Part shown: positions 42,743 through 51,454 of the stretch, piece after piece | Numbering within the stretch: the stretch's first letter is position 1 | How the letters are laid out: each line of letters starts with the position of its first letter | Source: Phycisphaerae bacterium | GTDB taxonomy: Bacteria; Planctomycetota; Phycisphaerae; Phycisphaerales; Phycisphaeraceae | Direction of reading: 5' to 3' | NCBI GenBank assembly: GCA_030426385.1 | Contig: JAUHYI010000003.1 | Location: 1 to 64,000, forward strand | DNA: 64,000 nucleotides | The notes under the pieces: generated by a model | What the model was told of the DNA's origin: nothing | The model's input: only the letters and a program-made list of their open reading frames with translations | The model's database searches: none | Position numbers and translations under genes: made by a program

Positions 42743-43216
42743 ATGATAATCATGTATTTTATTTCGGGTCTGTTACAAGTTGCGCTGCTCGCGTTCTTCG
42801 TGGCAGTCGGCATGTGGGCATATCGGCAGTGGCGCCTTCCGTCAGTTCCCTGGCTATTGGCCTATGTCTTTGTGGTAACCATTTCGCCCTGGTTTTTGCC
42901 GTACTTGGTCAACCATGTCATTGATCAAGTCTTCGCATCGGAGCAGAACCTGATCAGTTCAGGCATGACTGTCGGGCAATCGCTCTCGCTGATCAGTGGC
43001 GTGGAAGCGTGTTTTACAGTTATGGGCAAGGTGTTGGTCGTCTGGTTCATTGTTTCAGAATTGGCATACGCATATTCGCTATCCACCTCGACGCAGAAAC
43101 TTCCTGCCCTGGCCACAATACCAAGGCGGCATAGCATGGCGGTCGGCATAGGCTTGATCATTTGCGTCATGGCCAGGCCGATGATCTGGATCACCCTTTG
43201 GAGCACGCAGGCCTAG
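42743..43216 (+). CDS. Membrane protein of unknown function
   Basis: The protein of about 157 aa has four hydrophobic segments (about 5-25, 38-60, 90-110, 130-152). A good AGGGGGATCGCC precedes ATG 42743; an in-frame ATG follows three codons later. It begins right after a relic attC end, as cassette genes do. No family recognised. Confidence 0.66.
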   Translation: MIIMYFISGLLQVALLAFFVAVGMWAYRQWRLPSVPWLLAYVFVVTISPWFLPYLVNHVIDQVFASEQNLISSGMTVGQSLSLISGVEACFTVMGKVLVVWFIVSELAYAYSLSTSTQKLPALATIPRRHSMAVGIGLIICVMARPMIWITLWSTQA

Positions 43217-43317
43217 AGCGTCGAAGGAGTAGGGCGGCGGCCCAGTGGTAAGCTATGATTTTCGGTTTCTTTGGTTTTTCCTACACCGGGTTCGTTTTAA
43301 AAGCGGAGTAACTAACA

Positions 43318-43866
43318 ATGATTGAGCGTTATTTCGAAAATATCAGGGCTGAAGAAGTAACCGCAATGGCTTTATCACCTGATGTCTTGGTTTATAAGCC
43401 CAGCATTAAATTGCCGCCAAATACAATATTTGCCAAAACCAAAAATAGTATTGAGTATTTCATCGAAAACGAATATGACGAATTGTATCCTGATCAGTAT
43501 CTTAATTTTCATGATATTGTAGAAAGTGAATCGGCAAAATTTTACGCGCCCCCATCAAGAGGCGGGCCTGATGAGGAAATAATGGAAGTGCTGGATAGAG
43601 AAGCGGGGGTTATTTCAGAGCGATACCTTCAAGGTCTAAGAAAAAATATACCAGATGAATATTTGGGACTTTTGGATAATGTGCACGTTTTGTTTTATTA
43701 TTGTTATTATGCAAGATTCCTTTTTGTGCAAGATATTCCGTTCTGGGAAAAAATCTTGACATGCTTAAGTGCTGGTGTAATTCCTGTAGATTGGGAGGGA
43801 GAATATCCTGAGGGGAAACTTGTTGTCCTAAAAGGGGTCACATGTCAGAAAAGGGTGTCAGGATGA
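43318..43866 (+). CDS. AT-rich hypothetical protein
   Basis: The 182 aa acidic, Tyr/Phe-rich protein is encoded in clearly more AT-rich sequence than its neighbours, with many AAT, ATA and TTT codons. GCGGAG precedes ATG 43318 by ten bases. It has no membrane segment or known motif (NIPDEYLGLLDNVHVLF). The composition points to recent acquisition from a different genome type. Confidence 0.7.
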   Translation: MIERYFENIRAEEVTAMALSPDVLVYKPSIKLPPNTIFAKTKNSIEYFIENEYDELYPDQYLNFHDIVESESAKFYAPPSRGGPDEEIMEVLDREAGVISERYLQGLRKNIPDEYLGLLDNVHVLFYYCYYARFLFVQDIPFWEKILTCLSAGVIPVDWEGEYPEGKLVVLKGVTCQKRVSG

Positions 43867-44024
43867 TAAATACTGGGGCGAACAAAAGGTTCGAGAGTCA
43901 AAGCGCACACAATGACCCCTGACTCCCGGCCTCTTTGGTTTTTTCACCTTTGATTATTTCTCATCGCCTGCCCTGGTGAGTGGCCGGAGGTTAAAAAACA
44001 ATTGGACGTGTTATACGGATTACA

Positions 44025-44125
44025 ATAAATACTCGCGCGTAGTTTTTTTATTAGCTCCCGGTGAATACCGGGAGTTTGTGTGAAGGGAAAATTGAGGCCG
44101 CGCGAGTTTTTAATGGGATGGGTAT
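44025..44125 (+). repeat. CTCCCGGTGAATACCGGGAG-family palindromic repeat, copy 4 (full length)
   Basis: AATAAATACTCGCGCGTAG, the inner hairpin AGCTCCCGGTGAATACCGGG, TTTGTGTGA, then GGCCGCGCGAGTTTTTAA and GGGATGGGTAT. The outer ACTCGCGCG and CGCGCGAGT pair. It is nearly identical to 60332-60432. Confidence 0.85.
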
Positions 44126-44301
44126 GATTGGGGGTTTGACGGTTTTTTTGGGGGGGGGGGCGAAAAGTGACGTCAGGGGTTGGATGCACCGGGTGCCTCC
44201 GTTACAATGTGTGCCCTTTGGTCGGCCCAGTGCGTCGTGCGTCGGCATCTTTTGGTTCGTGTAGAACGATATCGTCTTAGAGGCTTGAGGAGAGAAGTAT
44301 C

Positions 44302-45016
44302 ATGAAATCCCTGTTATTTGCGAAGTCCCGTGCTGGGTTCCTGTTGTTGGCTGGAGTCGGGGCGGTGTTAGCTCTCGGATGCCCGACCAGTTCCGTGCAG
44401 GCTTAAATTCGAGTTTGCTGGCAACATCACGGCGATCACGGATAGCACCAACTATCTTGACGGCAGTGGGCTTGATACCAGCGATACGTTTTCCGGCTAC
44501 TTCACCTACGATGATACGGTCGAGCTGACGCCTTTCGGCAGCACCGGCAACGGCAGCAATCTGGGCGACTTCTCGATCGTCCTTCACAGTGGCACAAATG
44601 ATTACACCGCCACACTTCTCGGGGCCATGTTGATCCAGAAAACCAACGATTCGCCCTCTGACGATTTGTACGTCAACGGCCACAATCCCACGGTTTCTCC
44701 TGAGATTACCGGCACCTTCGTGGGCGGTGGTCCGACGAACACGATCCAGGTTGGCTTCCGGGACATCCTTAACCGGACTGTCTTTTCTGATCTGACGACG
44801 TTGCCCTCAGCGTTCGACCTGGATGACTTTGATACCGCACCAATGGTCTTCGTCGGCAACCTGGGGCCGGGGTCGACTTTTACCGGCTTTTACCGCATCG
44901 AGGGCTCGATCACTTCCGTCAGCGCCAGCAGTATTCCCGAACCTTCAAGCTTGTTGCTCACAGCCATCGGCGCCGCGGCACTGTTACGCCGACGGTCAGC
45001 GAAGGCTTCGGCCTAA
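44302..45016 (+). pseudogene. PEP-CTERM protein gene with a frameshift
   Basis: ATG 44302 starts a signal peptide (MKSLLFAKSRAGFLLLAG, ending SSVQA) that meets a stop at 44404-44406. In the next frame from 44402 the mature protein continues without a start: LKFEFAGNITAITDST, and so on to the C-terminal sorting signal IPEPSSLLLTAIGAAALLRR. The join ...QA/LKFEF shows that a 1-2 base indel broke the gene, or the sequence has an error. Ribosome site GAGGAGAGAAG precedes the start. Confidence 0.8.
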
Positions 45017-45085
45017 GCCAGCCTAAGTCAGTCTAAGTTCGTCTAAGTCAGCCTGATCGGCCTGATCGGTCTAAGCCCGCCGAAG
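45010..45085 (+). repeat. Short tandem repeats after the PEP-CTERM gene
   Basis: CTAAGTCAGC-like units (GCCTAAGCCAGCCTAAGTCA, GTCTAAG) and a doubled GCCTGATCG unit. They may have arisen by replication slippage. Confidence 0.55.
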
Positions 45086-45124
45086 TTCATTGGTGGCAGG
45101 GCTATTGGTTCCAAGGCATTGGGA

Positions 45125-45176
45125 GTGGATGTGTGACGCCTGCGATTTAAGATAGGATGGGTTGTCGGTTTATACC
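45125..45176 (+). repeat. Relic attC before the DUF421 gene
   Basis: GTGTGACGCCTGCGATTTAA, GATAGGATGGGTTGTCGGTT and TATACC match the left stem and loop of attC. The right half is missing. Confidence 0.65.
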
Positions 45177-45230
45177 TTGGAGATTTGGGGAGCGGCGATA
45201 CGGACGAGATTCAACGGAGTGTCAATTACC

Positions 45231-45743
45231 ATGTTCATGGCAGAGACGACACTGGATGTAATTATTCGAGGCGTTGTGCTCACGGCGCTTGCCATGTGCT
45301 GGGTGGTGGCGCTTGTGCGTGTCAACGGGTTGCGGTCGTTCTCGAAAATGACCAATTTCGATTTCGTGATGACGGTGGCGGTGGGTTCGCTGCTTGCCGG
45401 GGCCAGCCAATCCACCGACTGGCTGGCATTCTTGCAGTCGCTGTCGGCCATGGCCGCGCTGTTTGTCGTGCAGTATGTGACCGCTCGGCTGCGCAAAACC
45501 TCCGACAAGTTTGAAACGTTGATACAGAACAAGCCGATCATATTGATGCGCGATGGCCAAATTTTCGAAGACGCACTTGCCGAGACTCGTGTTGCCAAGA
45601 GCGACCTGATTGCCAAACTCCGTGAGGCAAACGTTCTTGATTTTTCCCAAGTGCGTGCCGTCATCCTGGAAACAACCGGGGATATTTCAGTGTTGCATGG
45701 CGACACCTGTGCAGAAGAATTGCTGGAGGGCACCCGCCGTTAA
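45231..45743 (+). CDS. DUF421 (YetF-like) membrane protein
   Basis: The 170 aa protein has three membrane segments followed by a cytosolic domain with the DUF421 motifs RSFSKMTNFDFVMTVAVGS, NKPIILMRDGQIFED and a C-terminal AVILETTGDISVL. ATG 45231 is chosen because upstream codons come from the relic attC. It is a full-length member of this family of uncertain function. It lies between two attC relics. Confidence 0.85.
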   Translation: MFMAETTLDVIIRGVVLTALAMCWVVALVRVNGLRSFSKMTNFDFVMTVAVGSLLAGASQSTDWLAFLQSLSAMAALFVVQYVTARLRKTSDKFETLIQNKPIILMRDGQIFEDALAETRVAKSDLIAKLREANVLDFSQVRAVILETTGDISVLHGDTCAEELLEGTRR

Positions 45744-45809
45744 CCGCCGGCTGCAGTTGCCCGGCAACGACTGTGATGGATATTTGGCTGTCGCTCGTAG
45801 GTTCGCGAT
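45738..45809 (+). repeat. Relic attC after the DUF421 gene
   Basis: CGTTAACCGCCGGCTGCAGT, TGCCCGGCAACGAC and GATGGATATTTGGCTGTCG align with the attC left half; the gene's stop TAA is inside the degenerate core. No right half. Confidence 0.65.
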
Positions 45810-45856
45810 GACTATGTGTATGTGTATGTGGGGGGGCTTTAAGAGGGGTATGCAAA

Positions 45857-46138
45857 ATGCTTCCGCAGTGGAATAGGAAACTCTACGAACGGTATCACAA
45901 ATATGCGTGGGTTACTTACGTGGTGGCCTTGGTCATGGGCGTGTTATCGTCGCCTTGGTGGCTTGTGTTAATTCCGTTCGTTCTGGCTATGTTGATTTTT
46001 GATTGGGAAGTACCAGTTAAGGCCGTGGGCAAGCCGGGACAAATTTTTGCGGGGTACGCATTGCTGTTTCTGATGCTTGGGGGATTGATGTACGGTGCCT
46101 GGGGCCTCGGCCTGCTCGCTCATTTATGGCTGCGTTGA
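45857..46138 (+). CDS. Small three-span membrane protein
   Basis: The 93 aa protein has three hydrophobic segments. ATG 45857 follows relic sequence. Right after the stop there is a CTGATACTGATACTGATATG microrepeat. No family recognised. Confidence 0.6.
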   Translation: MLPQWNRKLYERYHKYAWVTYVVALVMGVLSSPWWLVLIPFVLAMLIFDWEVPVKAVGKPGQIFAGYALLFLMLGGLMYGAWGLGLLAHLWLR

Positions 46139-46359
46139 TACTGTTACTGATGCTGATACTGATACTGATATGAGTCAAGTCCGAGAGATCGCGGCAACGG
46201 CCTGAGGTCGGCGTTGGGTTGTGAGGCCGATTGGATTTTAGCTACCGGCGAGTTGCCGAGGGCATGCCCCGGGTCATTGATCTGAGGCTATCACAACATG
46301 ATTTTCAAACAGATCCATTATCAACGATCGCTGATACCCGTTCCGCATAGAATTCGTCT

Positions 46360-46437
46360 GTTAGCCGCCGCCCTTGGGCGGCGCGTCACCGTCAACAAGC
46401 CCGCACACACACGCGCCGCCCAAGGCCGGCGGCTAAC
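46360..46437. repeat. GTTAGCCGCCG palindromic repeat, copy C
   Basis: GTTAGCCGCCGCCCTTGGGC opens and GCCCAAGGCCGGCGGCTAAC closes the element, with a loop that includes ACACACACG. Confidence 0.85.
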
Positions 46438-46488
46438 GGGGAATCACACGCTGGATATTTATGGAATCCGTATTAATCACCCATTACC

Positions 46489-46552
46489 ATTGACAGGCAA
46501 CGCTGGCGGTTTAAGATAGATTGCCGATTGGTCAGGTCGTTTTTGTGTGGGC
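46489..46552 (+). repeat. Relic attC before the 46582 gene
   Basis: TTGACAGGCAACGCTGGCGG, TTTAAGATAGATTGCCGATT and GGTCAGGTCG match the order of the attC left stem and loop (TTGACCGGCGACGCCCGCG, TTTAAGATAG). Confidence 0.65.
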
Positions 46553-46581
46553 TTGCGTGTGGGGGGTGAGGGCATAATAGT

Positions 46582-46806
46582 ATGAGACAGACAAAGCTGG
46601 TTTTTGCGTTGCTCTTTCTGATTTATGGACTCGTCCAATTTTTTCAGATGGGCATGTTCGTCGGGCTTAAGATGGCCAATGCTGCCAATGGCATTCAAAT
46701 TGGCATTGCCTCGCGCGTCTTGACCCATGCGGTCCTGTTTGTGTGTTGTATCGCTGCCGCATTCGGGCTATGGCAGTGGAGCCGAAAGCCTCGCAGGCAT
46801 TGCTAG
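46582..46806 (+). CDS. Small two-span membrane protein
   Basis: The 74 aa protein has two hydrophobic segments and a basic C-terminus. It starts 30 bases after a relic attC, with GTGAGGG upstream. Function unknown. Confidence 0.6.
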   Translation: MRQTKLVFALLFLIYGLVQFFQMGMFVGLKMANAANGIQIGIASRVLTHAVLFVCCIAAAFGLWQWSRKPRRHC

Positions 46807-46842
46807 CTAGTGGCGGTTGTCCCTAGAAGATGGATAGTAAAA

Positions 46843-47040
46843 ATGTTGGGCGAGTTGATTCAAACAGCAGGGTTTGTTCTCGCTATTGGTGGTTTTGTGG
46901 TGGAGGGGCTTGGCGTTATTGCGATGATTTCCTATCCTGTGCGTCGTCGTTTGCCCTCGCCATTCGCATTACAGACTTTCGGTTTCATCGCATTTTTGGT
47001 CGGCCTGGTTGTCATCGGCTTAGGGCGTTGGGTGGGTTAA
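46843..47040 (+). CDS. Small two-span membrane protein
   Basis: The 65 aa protein (ATG 46843; GTG 46810 in frame gives 76 aa) has two hydrophobic segments joined by a basic loop (YPVRRRLPSP). It follows the previous gene closely. Function unknown. Confidence 0.55.
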   Translation: MLGELIQTAGFVLAIGGFVVEGLGVIAMISYPVRRRLPSPFALQTFGFIAFLVGLVVIGLGRWVG

Positions 47041-47129
47041 GCGCAGCGAACCCACCGCCTCGGCTTGATACTGATAGGTTAATTCTGGTGGAGCCGCTCG
47101 TCGAGATTGCTTGACGCATCATGGTTGCC

Positions 47130-47146
47130 AAGCCATTTACGTTAGG
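47130..47146 (+). repeat. Relic attC right end
   Basis: AGCCATTTACGTTAGGG matches the attC right spacer and core (GAGCCATTTTACGTTAGGC in attC2). The rest of the site is unrecognisable. Confidence 0.55.
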
Positions 47147-47152
47147 GGTCAC

Positions 47153-47473
47153 GTGTTCTATCGGCTACCGACTAACATTGCTTTGGCCCTACTCATCACG
47201 GTGCTAGTGGGATACATCATCATGTGGGGTGTCGCGATGGACAGTGGTCTGGCGGCAGCGGCTTTTCAAGCCAATCAAGGCAATCATGGGCCTTGGCATT
47301 TCGACAAGGTACTCTCGAAGATCTACAACGACGCGCTGCTAGGATCAATGGTCGCCACTGTTGTTGGGTTGTTCGGATTACTGGTTGAGAAGTCTTGGCG
47401 GGCACGCATTGTCGCAGTATTGTCCTTCGCCACTATCATTCTTGGGGTCGTTCACTTTCTGCTTTTCGACTAA
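47153..47473 (+). CDS. Three-span membrane protein in a relic cassette
   Basis: The 106 aa protein has three hydrophobic segments. GTG 47153 follows GTTAGGGGTCAC, the same geometry as in intact cassettes, and a relic attC follows the stop. Function unknown. Confidence 0.6.
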   Translation: MFYRLPTNIALALLITVLVGYIIMWGVAMDSGLAAAAFQANQGNHGPWHFDKVLSKIYNDALLGSMVATVVGLFGLLVEKSWRARIVAVLSFATIILGVVHFLLFD

Positions 47474-47484
47474 AGTAAACGCGC

Positions 47485-47581
47485 TGACCTCCGCCTGCAG
47501 TTGACCTGCTATGCTCGCGACCTACGATAGCCTGTCGGTTTCATGCACGCTTGCGCGGGCGGCTGACGATGAAGCATTTAG
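47485..47581 (+). repeat. Relic attC, both halves visible
   Basis: GACCTCCGCCTGCAGTTGAC, GCTCGCGACCTACGATAG, CTGTCGGTTTCATGCACGC, TTGCGCGGGCGGCTGACGAT and GAAGCATTTAG follow the full attC order, with both cores destroyed. It is the best preserved relic. Confidence 0.78.
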
Positions 47582-47607
47582 CTATTTAACACGAGGCGGA
47601 TACGCAC

Positions 47608-48108
47608 ATGATTGGATACACGACCAAGACGACGTCCCAAACCAAGGCCAGGACGTTGATCAGAGGCATGATGGCCATCGCGATCATTGTGATCATGGGG
47701 TCTGCCATTGCATTCGCGCGGGCACAGACGGTTTCGCAAAGTTCGTCGCAGGGTGAGGCCGACCGGTTTGTGTATGCGGACTTCGATAAGGATGTGGTGC
47801 TTTTGCGCGACACGGTACAGGCTGTGACGGAGGATGGCCCGATGCGTGCCTCGTCGCAGGATGCCATGTTGGCGGCGGTTCGCGTCTTTGGTCGAGTCAG
47901 CTTTCTTCATCGTTCGCGTGCGGAGGTCCTGGCCATGCTCGGCGATCCGGGCACGCTGAACGACTTCGCCATACCGGCCGAGGAAGGCGAAGATAGTTCG
48001 CTGATGTATCTCTTTGAAGCGGGCTGGGGTGGCCCGATGTACACGCTAACCTTCGACAAAGGCGACTGCGTGGGCGTGGCCGTTGAGTTTCTTCAAGCAG
48101 ACTCATAA
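47608..48108 (+). CDS. Exported BamE-like protein
   Basis: The 166 aa protein has a signal peptide or anchor (about residues 18-40, ending FARAQT) and a C-terminal domain with HRSRAEVLAMLGDPGTLN, the same pattern as cassette 26 (TRQQIVAMLGEPDDTE). Its place after a relic attC suggests an old cassette. Confidence 0.68.
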   Translation: MIGYTTKTTSQTKARTLIRGMMAIAIIVIMGSAIAFARAQTVSQSSSQGEADRFVYADFDKDVVLLRDTVQAVTEDGPMRASSQDAMLAAVRVFGRVSFLHRSRAEVLAMLGDPGTLNDFAIPAEEGEDSSLMYLFEAGWGGPMYTLTFDKGDCVGVAVEFLQADS

Positions 48109-48214
48109 AGTAGATTTATGGTTTGCGTTTCATGGGTCTACGCAACTTCGGTACGAGCAGAATTCCGACACACTGTATGCGGAGCCCGTTGGCCAGAGCG
48201 TGCCGCTTAAACGT

Positions 48215-48283
48215 TCTAGTCCTCGTCTGCATTTGATCAGCGATGCTTGCGATTTAGAATAGGTTGTCAGCTCGCGTGCTTGT
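48215..48283 (+). repeat. Relic attC before the DUF1569 gene
   Basis: TCTAGTCCTCGTCTGCATTT, GATCAGCGATGCTTGCGATT and TAGAATAGGTTGTCAGCTCG align with the attC left half; no right half. Confidence 0.68.
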
Positions 48284-48342
48284 TATCTTGGGAGGCGTGG
48301 GCGTGCGTGTGATGGGGGGGCTGCATTGATAAGGAAATTGCA

Positions 48343-48828
48343 TTGCGTCGCAAACTGATTTTTACGGACTTGAATGAAGCGGTCGAAGAATGTCGGCGGT
48401 TGTTGGAAGGCGGTTATGTGCAGCATGGCCGATGGTCGTTGGGGCAAATGTGTCGGCACGTTCGGCGAACGATCGAATCGAATGTTGAGGGCTATCCCTG
48501 GTGGATGTCGCTGTTGGGTTTGCCGCTTCGGCCGTTGCTGCGTCGGTTTGCATTGCCACGATTGTTGCGAGGCGATTCGCCCTCGGGCGTGATGACGGCA
48601 CCGATGTTTGTGCCGCCCGCGGGTCTGAATGATGCGGATGAGGTGGCTGCGTTTGCCGAGTGTGTTCGTCAATTTCTGGCTCACGAAAAAAAACTGCATG
48701 CGCATCCGGGCTTCGGCAAATTTGATCGAAGTGGGTTTAACCATTTTCATGCGATGCACGCGGCTCATCATCTTGGTTTTCTTCGCCCAGCGGAACATCA
48801 CCACAATGATGATCGCGGAATTAACTGA
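48343..48828 (+). CDS. DUF1569 family protein
   Basis: The 161 aa protein shows the DUF1569 (DinB-like) pattern: WSLGQMCRHV, GYPWWMSLLGLPLRPLLRRF, and the C-terminal FDRSGFNHFHAMHAAHHLGF with metal-type His residues. TTG 48343 preceded by AAGGA is the start. It is common in planctomycetes; no defined function. Confidence 0.8.
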   Translation: MRRKLIFTDLNEAVEECRRLLEGGYVQHGRWSLGQMCRHVRRTIESNVEGYPWWMSLLGLPLRPLLRRFALPRLLRGDSPSGVMTAPMFVPPAGLNDADEVAAFAECVRQFLAHEKKLHAHPGFGKFDRSGFNHFHAMHAAHHLGFLRPAEHHHNDDRGIN

Positions 48829-48905
48829 CCCCCCCCACGCCCCCCCCCCCCCCCCCCCCCCCACACACACACGCCCCACGCCCCACACACACACGCCCAC
48901 GCATC
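48829..48905. repeat. Long C tract and CA-rich simple sequence
   Basis: A run of about 23 C (48840-48862) is followed by ACACAC and CCCCACG units. Such a run is prone to length variation. It is the inverse form of the G-rich tracts. Confidence 0.75.
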
Positions 48906-48929
48906 CTCCTCATGCACACGCGTATCGCC

Positions 48930-48999
48930 TCACGCAAGCTCCTGGTATTCACTGGGAGCTAACAGGAATTGAAGTGCGAGTATTTATCGTCACTCGAAT
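48930..48999 (-). repeat. CTCCCGGTGAATACCGGGAG-family palindromic repeat, copy 5 (diverged)
   Basis: CAAGCTCCTGGTATTCACTG, GGAGCTAACAG, then GCGAGTATTTATCGTCACTCG. It lies 90 bases upstream of the GH20 gene. Confidence 0.6.
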
Positions 49000-49085
49000 T
49001 ATTTTGCCGATGCATGTTGGCGTAATGTGCGGTGTTGTTCGCGGATGATTTTTTGTGGGCTGTGTTTATTACAATACGTGGTTCA

Positions 49086-50768
49086 ATGAATATGACTCCT
49101 CAAAAAATCGTGGAAAGTTTGTTGCCGCCGCCACATCGTGTCACGCTGTTGCCTGATGGATTTGGCATCGACCAGTCCTGTGTCATTGTTTGCACTACGC
49201 CACCGGTGCCATCTGTTTCTGGCTCGCATTCCTCCGTGGGTGTGCCGGGTGCGTTTGTGGGTGAGCGTTTGGCGGAGTTGATTGCTGACGAGTGGGGTTT
49301 GCGTTTGCCGGTTCGTCATCAAGAGGCCGATGGGCCTTGCGTTTTGTATGTCACTAGAAATGCCAATGCAGAATCGCTGGACATGTCAGCGCTCGATCGG
49401 ACATTTGCAGGGGCAGGTGGCGTGGGTGGCCCGGGGGGCGAGGTAGGGAGCGCCGGGGGAAATATGTGGGGGGGGGATGAGGAATATCAATTGCGCGTTG
49501 ACGAACATGGGGTAGCGATACGATCGCGAACGACGCGGGCATTGCTGTGGGGTGCGATGACATTGCGACAACTCGTGGGGTCGCGGGATAATAGGGCGGG
49601 AGGTTCGGGTGCGGGGGGTTCGGGGGTGGGGGGGGTGTTTATTTGTGGCGTTGAAATCCAGGATAGGCCGCGTTATGCGTTGCGTGGTTTTATGATTGAT
49701 TCAGGCCGAGCGCCGAATTCGTTAGCCAAGCTGAAGCGCATCATTCGCATTTGTTCGACGTTTAAAATCAATGCGTTTCTGTTTCGCGAATCAGATGACG
49801 AGATGAATGCGGTGCGTTATCGCACGAACAAACTGGGCTCATCCAACCCGCATGCGTTTTCGTTGGACGAGCTGGCAGAGCTGTCCGCTTATGCGCAGCA
49901 GTATGGCATCACGCTGATTCCCGAGGTGGAATCGTTGGGACATGCTCATGCAAGGCATCGCCACTATCCGGAATTGATCAGCGGTGGTAGGGACGAATTG
50001 TACGAAGGCATTGGCGTTCATATTCGTAAATCGCATTGGTCGCCATGCGATGCGAAAACCTTCGAGGTGCTGGATTCGATTTACGATGAAATGTTCGGGG
50101 CGTTGCGTCAACCCTTCATTCATCTGGGATTGGATGAGGTACGTTTGCCGATGGATATGCAGTCGCGCCATGTGGCGGAATTGCTGCCGCATGTATTTCG
50201 TGTCGCAGAAAAGCATGGCGTGTCAGCGTGGCCGATCGTCTGGTCGGATGGTCCTGCAACGCCTGCGGCATATCGGGGTCGTGTTTATCGTTGTATGTGG
50301 GCATACGGCGATGATGGCGTGATCGGTTTGGAAAACGAACACCTGGCCCAACAGGGTATCGAAGCGCTGTCGCAGCCGGATTGTCCCGAGCGCGTGTTGA
50401 TGGCCGGCGGTTCGAGTTCGATGCACAAGCCGTATACAAAATTGGATTACGAAAGCGCGTTTGCCAATCTGGCGTCGTGGGCACAATGGGGCAACGAACG
50501 CGAAAACCATGCGGGGCTGTTTGCGGTGCAATGGAGTGGCAACATGACGGACTTGTGGTTGCCCGATTTTCTGGCGGCTGCGGATTATGGTTGGACACCG
50601 CCACAGGATGCGCCGCCGACTGAGGCGTTGGATAGATTTAAAAATCACCTGGCCCGACTGACTGATTCGGCATCACCGCCACCCGATGAAGTTGACCGTC
50701 CCGCGTGGGATGCCATCTGGCTTAACGGCGACCAATGGGATCAGGAAATTTTAGAGGCGACGTCGTGA
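49086..50768 (+). CDS. Glycoside hydrolase family 20-like protein
   Basis: The 560 aa protein has a GH20b-like N-terminal domain and a TIM-barrel with RGFMIDSGRAPN and the catalytic HLGLDEV (Asp-Glu pair). It would act on beta-linked N-acetylhexosamine. ATG 49086 is used. There is no signal peptide, so it may act in the cytoplasm. A Gly-rich insertion at about residues 114-135 is encoded by the G-rich repeat (GCCGGGGGAAATATGTGGGG). Confidence 0.85.
   Translation: MNMTPQKIVESLLPPPHRVTLLPDGFGIDQSCVIVCTTPPVPSVSGSHSSVGVPGAFVGERLAELIADEWGLRLPVRHQEADGPCVLYVTRNANAESLDMSALDRTFAGAGGVGGPGGEVGSAGGNMWGGDEEYQLRVDEHGVAIRSRTTRALLWGAMTLRQLVGSRDNRAGGSGAGGSGVGGVFICGVEIQDRPRYALRGFMIDSGRAPNSLAKLKRIIRICSTFKINAFLFRESDDEMNAVRYRTNKLGSSNPHAFSLDELAELSAYAQQYGITLIPEVESLGHAHARHRHYPELISGGRDELYEGIGVHIRKSHWSPCDAKTFEVLDSIYDEMFGALRQPFIHLGLDEVRLPMDMQSRHVAELLPHVFRVAEKHGVSAWPIVWSDGPATPAAYRGRVYRCMWAYGDDGVIGLENEHLAQQGIEALSQPDCPERVLMAGGSSSMHKPYTKLDYESAFANLASWAQWGNERENHAGLFAVQWSGNMTDLWLPDFLAAADYGWTPPQDAPPTEALDRFKNHLARLTDSASPPPDEVDRPAWDAIWLNGDQWDQEILEATS
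49425..49480 (+). repeat. G-rich repeat within the GH20 gene
   Basis: GGGGGAAATATGTGGGGGGG in frame, encoding GGNMWGGDEE. A second G-rich stretch lies at 49597-49637. Confidence 0.75.
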
Positions 50769-50887
50769 TGGTTGTCGTATCGTGTCCGTGAGTGGGGTGT
50801 GAATGGTCGAGCGCATGGAGGCGCCGATATTGATTAGGCCCGGGAGTTTTATGGTATTTTGTGTCATCTTGTAGCAAAGGTTTTTTA

Positions 50888-51295
50888 ATGAGCGAATCAG
50901 AAAATCTTAACGCATCAGCGAAAGGTAAAAATCCGGTGGTGCTTCGCCGATCGGAGTGGGCCAAGCACGAGCAACTTTGGAAGGGTAATTTTCAGGGCAA
51001 AGACATCGGCACCGACGTGACCGTGTTGTTTTATGCCACGGAAAATATCGGCGAAGGGCCACGCTGGCATGTGCATACCTACGACGAAATTTTTATCGTA
51101 CGCACAGGCCGGGCGTTGTTCACCGTCGGCGACCAGAAAATTGAAGCGGCAGCCGGCGACATTTTGCTCGGGCCTGCCAACGTGCCACACAAGTATCACA
51201 ACCTCGGGCCCGGCGTGCTCGAGACCACCGATATCCATTTGTCCAAAGAGTGGACCCAGGTGAATCTGGATGACCCTGAATTGTCGGGTGACTGA
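50888..51295 (+). CDS. Cupin domain protein
   Basis: The 135 aa single-domain cupin has motif 1 GPRWHVHTYDEIFIVRTGRA and motif 2 GDILLGPANVPHKYHNLGPG, with the metal-binding His/Glu set. ATG 50888 is used. Substrate unknown. Confidence 0.85.
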   Translation: MSESENLNASAKGKNPVVLRRSEWAKHEQLWKGNFQGKDIGTDVTVLFYATENIGEGPRWHVHTYDEIFIVRTGRALFTVGDQKIEAAAGDILLGPANVPHKYHNLGPGVLETTDIHLSKEWTQVNLDDPELSGD

Positions 51296-51454
51296 TTCGT
51301 TGTCTCGACGAGTAACCGAGCGTACACGCCAACGATCGCGCAAAATGCCAGCGAATATGTTGGCCATGTGACGTACGCAATTGCCAAACGCACCGAACTT
51401 TCAGCTTTATGAATCTTGCGTAGAAAGAACATCTTTAATACAGAGCATCAAGCC

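Noticed and set aside
43200-43300. Possible attC relic between the 42743 and 43318 genes
   Set aside because: AGGGCGGCGGCCCAGTGG resembles the stem in composition, but the order of attC parts is not present.
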